Positions 60,315-64,000 of a DNA stretch of 64,000 bases are shown here, one piece after another. The position numbers were made by a program, and so were the translations under genes. Under the pieces are notes generated by a model. It was given only the letters and a program-made list of their open reading frames with translations. It was not told the origin of the DNA and did not search any database. Origin of the DNA: Ehretia macrophylla (lineage: Eukaryota > Streptophyta > Magnoliopsida > Boraginales > Ehretiaceae). The first letter of the stretch is position 1. Every line of letters starts with the position of its first letter. Location: positions 28,400,001-28,464,000 of the forward strand of contig CM075778.1 of the NCBI GenBank assembly GCA_037974665.1, in the 5' to 3' direction.

Positions 60315-60662
60315 AAGCAACATAACAAACTCAAACGAAGTATGAATCATGTTATGCGTCTTGCAGAAGTTTACGAATCATTTGTGTTTTTTGAGGGAAT
60401 GTAATTCTGTATATCTTGTCAATATTTACTTTTAAAGATAAAATTTCTAAAATTTGATTTATCTTGTTGGAAGGAATTTTCATATTAATAAATACTTATT
60501 CTACACAGCTTTGATGATGCAAACACTGAGAAGTTGCTGATGATGATAGGAAAAGCCAACATCGATGTTGACATTTTATCGGTTGATTCAAAGAGCATTA
60601 AGTGGGAGGAATACTTTATGAGTACACACCTTCATGTAGTCAAAAAGTACCTAATGAAGTAA

Positions 60663-62151
60663 TTTTATTGGGGCATACAAGTATGGAAAATTTCTCATAT
60701 TGAGAATTCGGCCTTTGAGCCATGAAATAAAAAATGAACCCTATATGTGAGGTCATATATTTTATGAGAAGTGTCGAAATGTCAAATTTCTGGGAGAAAT
60801 ACTTCCCCTAAGTATGTTGTTAGGATAATTCAGAGTAATAACGCATAATAAACGAGAAATTTAAACGGACACAAAATTTATGTGATTCGGCCTAAGTCTA
60901 TGTCCATGGATAGTAGAAGAGTAATTTCAATATGATGATGAAATAGTACAAGATAAACTCTCTTACAATGCCTCACCAATTTTCTCATGTATACACTCAA
61001 TATTTACTACACCTGATATAAGGATAAGAGATATATTTATAGGTAATCCTATATCTTTTAGGTTTAAGCCTACAGACCCATTGAACACTACTAATAAATA
61101 CAGGCCACTAATTCAACAAATCTTCACTTTAGACTGTATTTTCTCCAATCATCATACATAATGCGAAAAGTTAATTTTTTTTCTCAAATATACCTCCACC
61201 ATAATTTTTAAAGTCCAACATTGTCCAACATAGGTCAAACAGTCAATGACTTTTATACAACAACACTTCTAACGAAAGTTGTACAACTCAAAAATAAAAT
61301 TATACAGCTAGGCTAAACAGTGCCTAAATATTTTAAAATATAAGAATCCTAATCCTAGTGGGATTAGCAATTGTATTCTATAAATAGAACTACCTAGTAT
61401 GTGGGAAGTGTTACACACCGCAATGTAAGTGTACCATACTTGATTATACCAAAATTATATGTCACACCTCTAGTCGGTGTGTAAAAGTCATGAGTGTAAT
61501 CTTTTGAATAGTTGAATGTAATACTTTGTAGATGTAGAATAAGTTATGTCGAACTACATTAAAATAATATTATATATGTTCCTACATATTTATGTGCACA
61601 ATCCTTTAAAAAATGCTATTGTGTCGGTGACATGTGGTTAAGAATGATAGTGGGTGCTGATCAATGAGGTGCCTAACTAGTTTTAGCTCCCCATATTAAA
61701 TTTGTACTCCAAGGGAATGAATATAACCATGTTTAATTTAAATAATTTACCATTAGCATATTATTTTGTTAAAATGCGAATAATAGTCGCAGTAACTAGT
61801 AGGCAGTAAAAATTTCATTGCAAGGCAAAAGCAAGACACTATAGACATTGAGGTTAGTTAACTGACTTTATGCAATTGAATATATTAATATAGGATTTTT
61901 TAATAGGAGATGTGAATCAGTCTTAAAAAATATGTCTGTTAGAAATCCAATTGATACGTCTACAACTTACATGATGTGTTACCTTTTACTTGGAGATTTT
62001 ACGATTTTATAATTGGTGAATGGTGACACCTAATCAAATTATAATCCTAAATACATCATTTTCTTTTTCATCAGGGTATCTTCAAAATTGAAATATAATT
62101 AAAAGTTCACAATCCAAAACTTATTTGATTTTTGTATATTTAATACTAAAA
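60663..62151 (+). repeat. 3' flank module of FAR psi-3
   Basis: Almost identical to 13403-14890 throughout, with no CACTA or gypsy insertion. No gene seen. Confidence 0.7.
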
Positions 62152-62581
62152 AAGAGCATCCCTCACTTTTATTTTTATTTTTTTTATTAAAAAAAGAAAA
62201 AAAGGGAGCGGTATGTGGACTTTGATATAGCACGTAAAAATAAGTCTTCTAAATCATGTCCACAATGTAAGTTCCCGGTAGTATCTCTAGTGGTCCATGC
62301 AAGTCAGTCGCGGTGGAATGAAAATGACCAAGGTGTTGTTGTATCTAAGGGACTTTTGAGTGGTCTGTGCTGCGGTTAAAATTGTCACAATGAACAGAGA
62401 AGGACATGTTGCCATGTGGTCCAAAGGAGTGAAGGGACAGGGAAAAAGGTGGACCCGTAACTAAGTTCATTGACACCACCAACGGAGACATGCAAATCAG
62501 TCATGATACTGGAATGAAACTGACGGATCTATTTTAATTTTAAGACGACTTTCATTGCCATTTTAAATACAATTAATGAAA

Positions 62582-63006
62582 GGAAAAATCTCACATTTTG
62601 TTCTTATTATTTGTAAAAAATTTCAGTTTAGTTTTTATTATTTAAAATATTTTAATTTAGTCCCTATTATTTCTTTAAAAATTTCAATTTCATCCCTATT
62701 GTTTAAAGTTTCTCAATTTCGTCCTTATTGTTTTCTAAAAAATTTCAATTTCGACTTTATTATTTTCAAAAAGTTTCAAATTTGTCTCTATTATTTCTCA
62801 AAAATTTCAATTTAGTTCTTGAATAATAGGGACAAATTTGAAACTTTAAGAAAATAATAGAGACGAAATTGAATTTTTTTAAAAATAATAGAGATGAAAT
62901 TAAAACTTTTTGGGAAATAATAGGGATTAAATTGATGCATTTTAAACAATAGGGACGAAATTAAAACTTTTGGTAAAACAATAGGGACTAAATGTGGAAT
63001 TTTCCC
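62582..63006. mobile_element. Mutator-like foldback MITE, second full copy
   Basis: 425 bp between perfect TTAATGAAA duplications (62573-62581 and 63007-63015). Orthologue of 17878-18302. Confidence 0.85.
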
Positions 63007-63162
63007 TTAATGAAAACTTCCACGCAAAAAAATGATATGTTGTCGTGTAGTTTCATCCAACAAGTCTTTGTATGTTCTCATCTCATTCATGTTAATATTA
63101 ACTCCAATTTGTGGTATTAATATTAAAAGCGTTCTACTTTAATTTTTATTAAAATTATTTTC

Positions 63163-63324
63163 CATCACCAATACGTCACCAAATTTTGTCGCCACCTCAC
63201 CACTCCTAATTTGGCCACAGAAAGGGCTCGAACGTCATTTTTTCATAGCCTTTCTGTCACCAAATGGCTACGAAAAAAAATCCGTCGCCCAAATCCGTCG
63301 TCTGAGAGCTGTTTTCTTGTAGTG
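63163..63324. mobile_element. CACTA-like terminal fragment, second copy
   Basis: Ends TTTTCTTGTAGTG at 63324, the same as 18460-18620. No left terminus found. Confidence 0.5.
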
Positions 63325-64000
63325 AGGGTTATATAAATTTCCAAGTAAACTATCAAGAAATTACAAATAAACAAAATCACACTTTGTTAAATAAACATAT
63401 ATAATATAATATAATAGGAATATAATATGCAATCATGGAACATTAGACAAATCGATTATTTCAGGTATTTTGTCAAAGTTGGATGTCATTTAAAATCTGT
63501 AGCTCGTACATATGTTATTTTTAATTGAATGAAGGAGGAAAATCAACGTGCCTTTATCCACGGCTTCCTTCTACAAGGTTTGATGGAAGAAACACTGTAA
63601 ATTTATGTCTTCTTGAAACTAAGCAATGCAATATGCATGTCATAAATGAAACTACCACTTTTTAGTAATACAACCCTCGTCCAATGTCTCAACCATCGCG
63701 ACTTATCTATCGTGACTTATGTGCAGTGTTGTTATTTCCTCTCTAGACTACATGGCTGCAGTGACGTCCCTGTCATACAATCCGATATACGTACCTTATA
63801 TGACAAATGGAAGCATATTATACTACCCATCTTTCTAACTTTATTACAATTTGAAAAAGAATTTTACAATTACGCTTTGCATCCACAATTCTTGATTTGC
63901 AAGCTAAACTAGTGTTATAAATTTAAGAAATTACTATTTAAAACTTTAAACTTATTAGTTCAAAATAATTAAACTAAATTATTATTTAATTCATAACGCC

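Larger units (their letters stand above)
53882..60662 (+). pseudogene. FAR pseudogene psi-3 (exons 8-10 only)
   Basis: Exon 8 (53882-55116, split by a MITE at 54096-55057), exon 9 (55818-60400, split by copia at 55865-60314) and exon 10 (60509-60662, ending TAA). Exon 8 reads PDDTVVDFILAIMVAYAHQL and keeps GSSRRN, unlike psi-1. The exon 9 donor is GTAATT instead of GTAAGT. Exons 1-7 are absent, and with them all cofactor and active-site motifs. It shares both insertions and the upstream junction with psi-1, so the two descend from one truncated copy. Confidence 0.9.
62152..64000 (+). repeat. Promoter-side module (single copy), cut by window end
   Basis: Starts like P1 (14891) but continues like P2: complete foldback MITE (62582-63006), CACTA-like end (63163-63324), then the stretch matching 18620-19310. 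It lacks about 30 bp near 62475 and the 20-bp insert found at about 19100. A reading frame at 63646-63912 is not conserved in phase with P2 and is not called. Another FAR copy may follow beyond the window. Confidence 0.6.

Overview
The window looks like nuclear DNA of a flowering plant, probably a dicot. It is AT-rich, its genes are split by GT-AG introns, and it carries plant-type Ty1/copia and Ty3/gypsy retrotransposons, a CACTA element, Mutator-like and Tourist-like MITEs, tRNA-derived SINE relics and many AT or TTA microsatellites. I cannot name the species. Nearly all open frames longer than 60 codons are transposon remains or low-complexity noise.

The one apparently functional gene is a fatty acyl-CoA reductase (FAR) on the + strand at 22280-35104. 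Ten exons splice to a 494-residue protein with the NAD(P)H-binding TGATGFLAK motif, the YTFTK active-site motif and the C-terminal FAR domain. Every splice junction keeps the reading frame and no stop interrupts it. Two broken FAR copies flank it: psi-1 (exons 7-10, 6333-13402) and psi-3 (exons 8-10, 53882-60662). Both carry the same Tourist-like MITE in exon 8 and the same copia element in exon 9, at identical positions.

Layout: 1-755, 3' flank of a FAR copy lying off the window; 756-3642, truncated CACTA element; 3643-6332, flank joined to relic intron 6; 6333-13402, FAR psi-1; 13403-14890, its 3' flank; 14891-22279, three tandem copies of a promoter-side module (P1, P2, P3) with nested MITEs, a receptor-kinase fragment and two SINE heads; 22280-35104, intact FAR with mobile elements in introns 4, 6 and 8; 35105-35907 and 45851-46282, its 3' flank, split by a 9.9-kb Tekay/Del-like gypsy element (35908-45850); 46283-51748, CACTA element with both ends; 51749-53881, flank and relic intron; 53882-60662, FAR psi-3; 60663-64000, its 3' flank and one P module.

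The stretch 1 to about 19300 is therefore duplicated at 35300-64000, with the intact FAR gene between the copies. Inferred order of events: a TRIM-like element entered intron 6 of an ancestral FAR; FAR was duplicated in tandem; a CACTA element landed downstream and a deletion joined its flank to intron 6, removing exons 1-6; the MITE and copia element hit the truncated copy; that block was duplicated; gypsy, Mutator-like insertions and local deletions then made the copies differ. FAR enzymes make primary fatty alcohols for wax, suberin or related lipids. All element and family names are judged by eye from motifs and ends.
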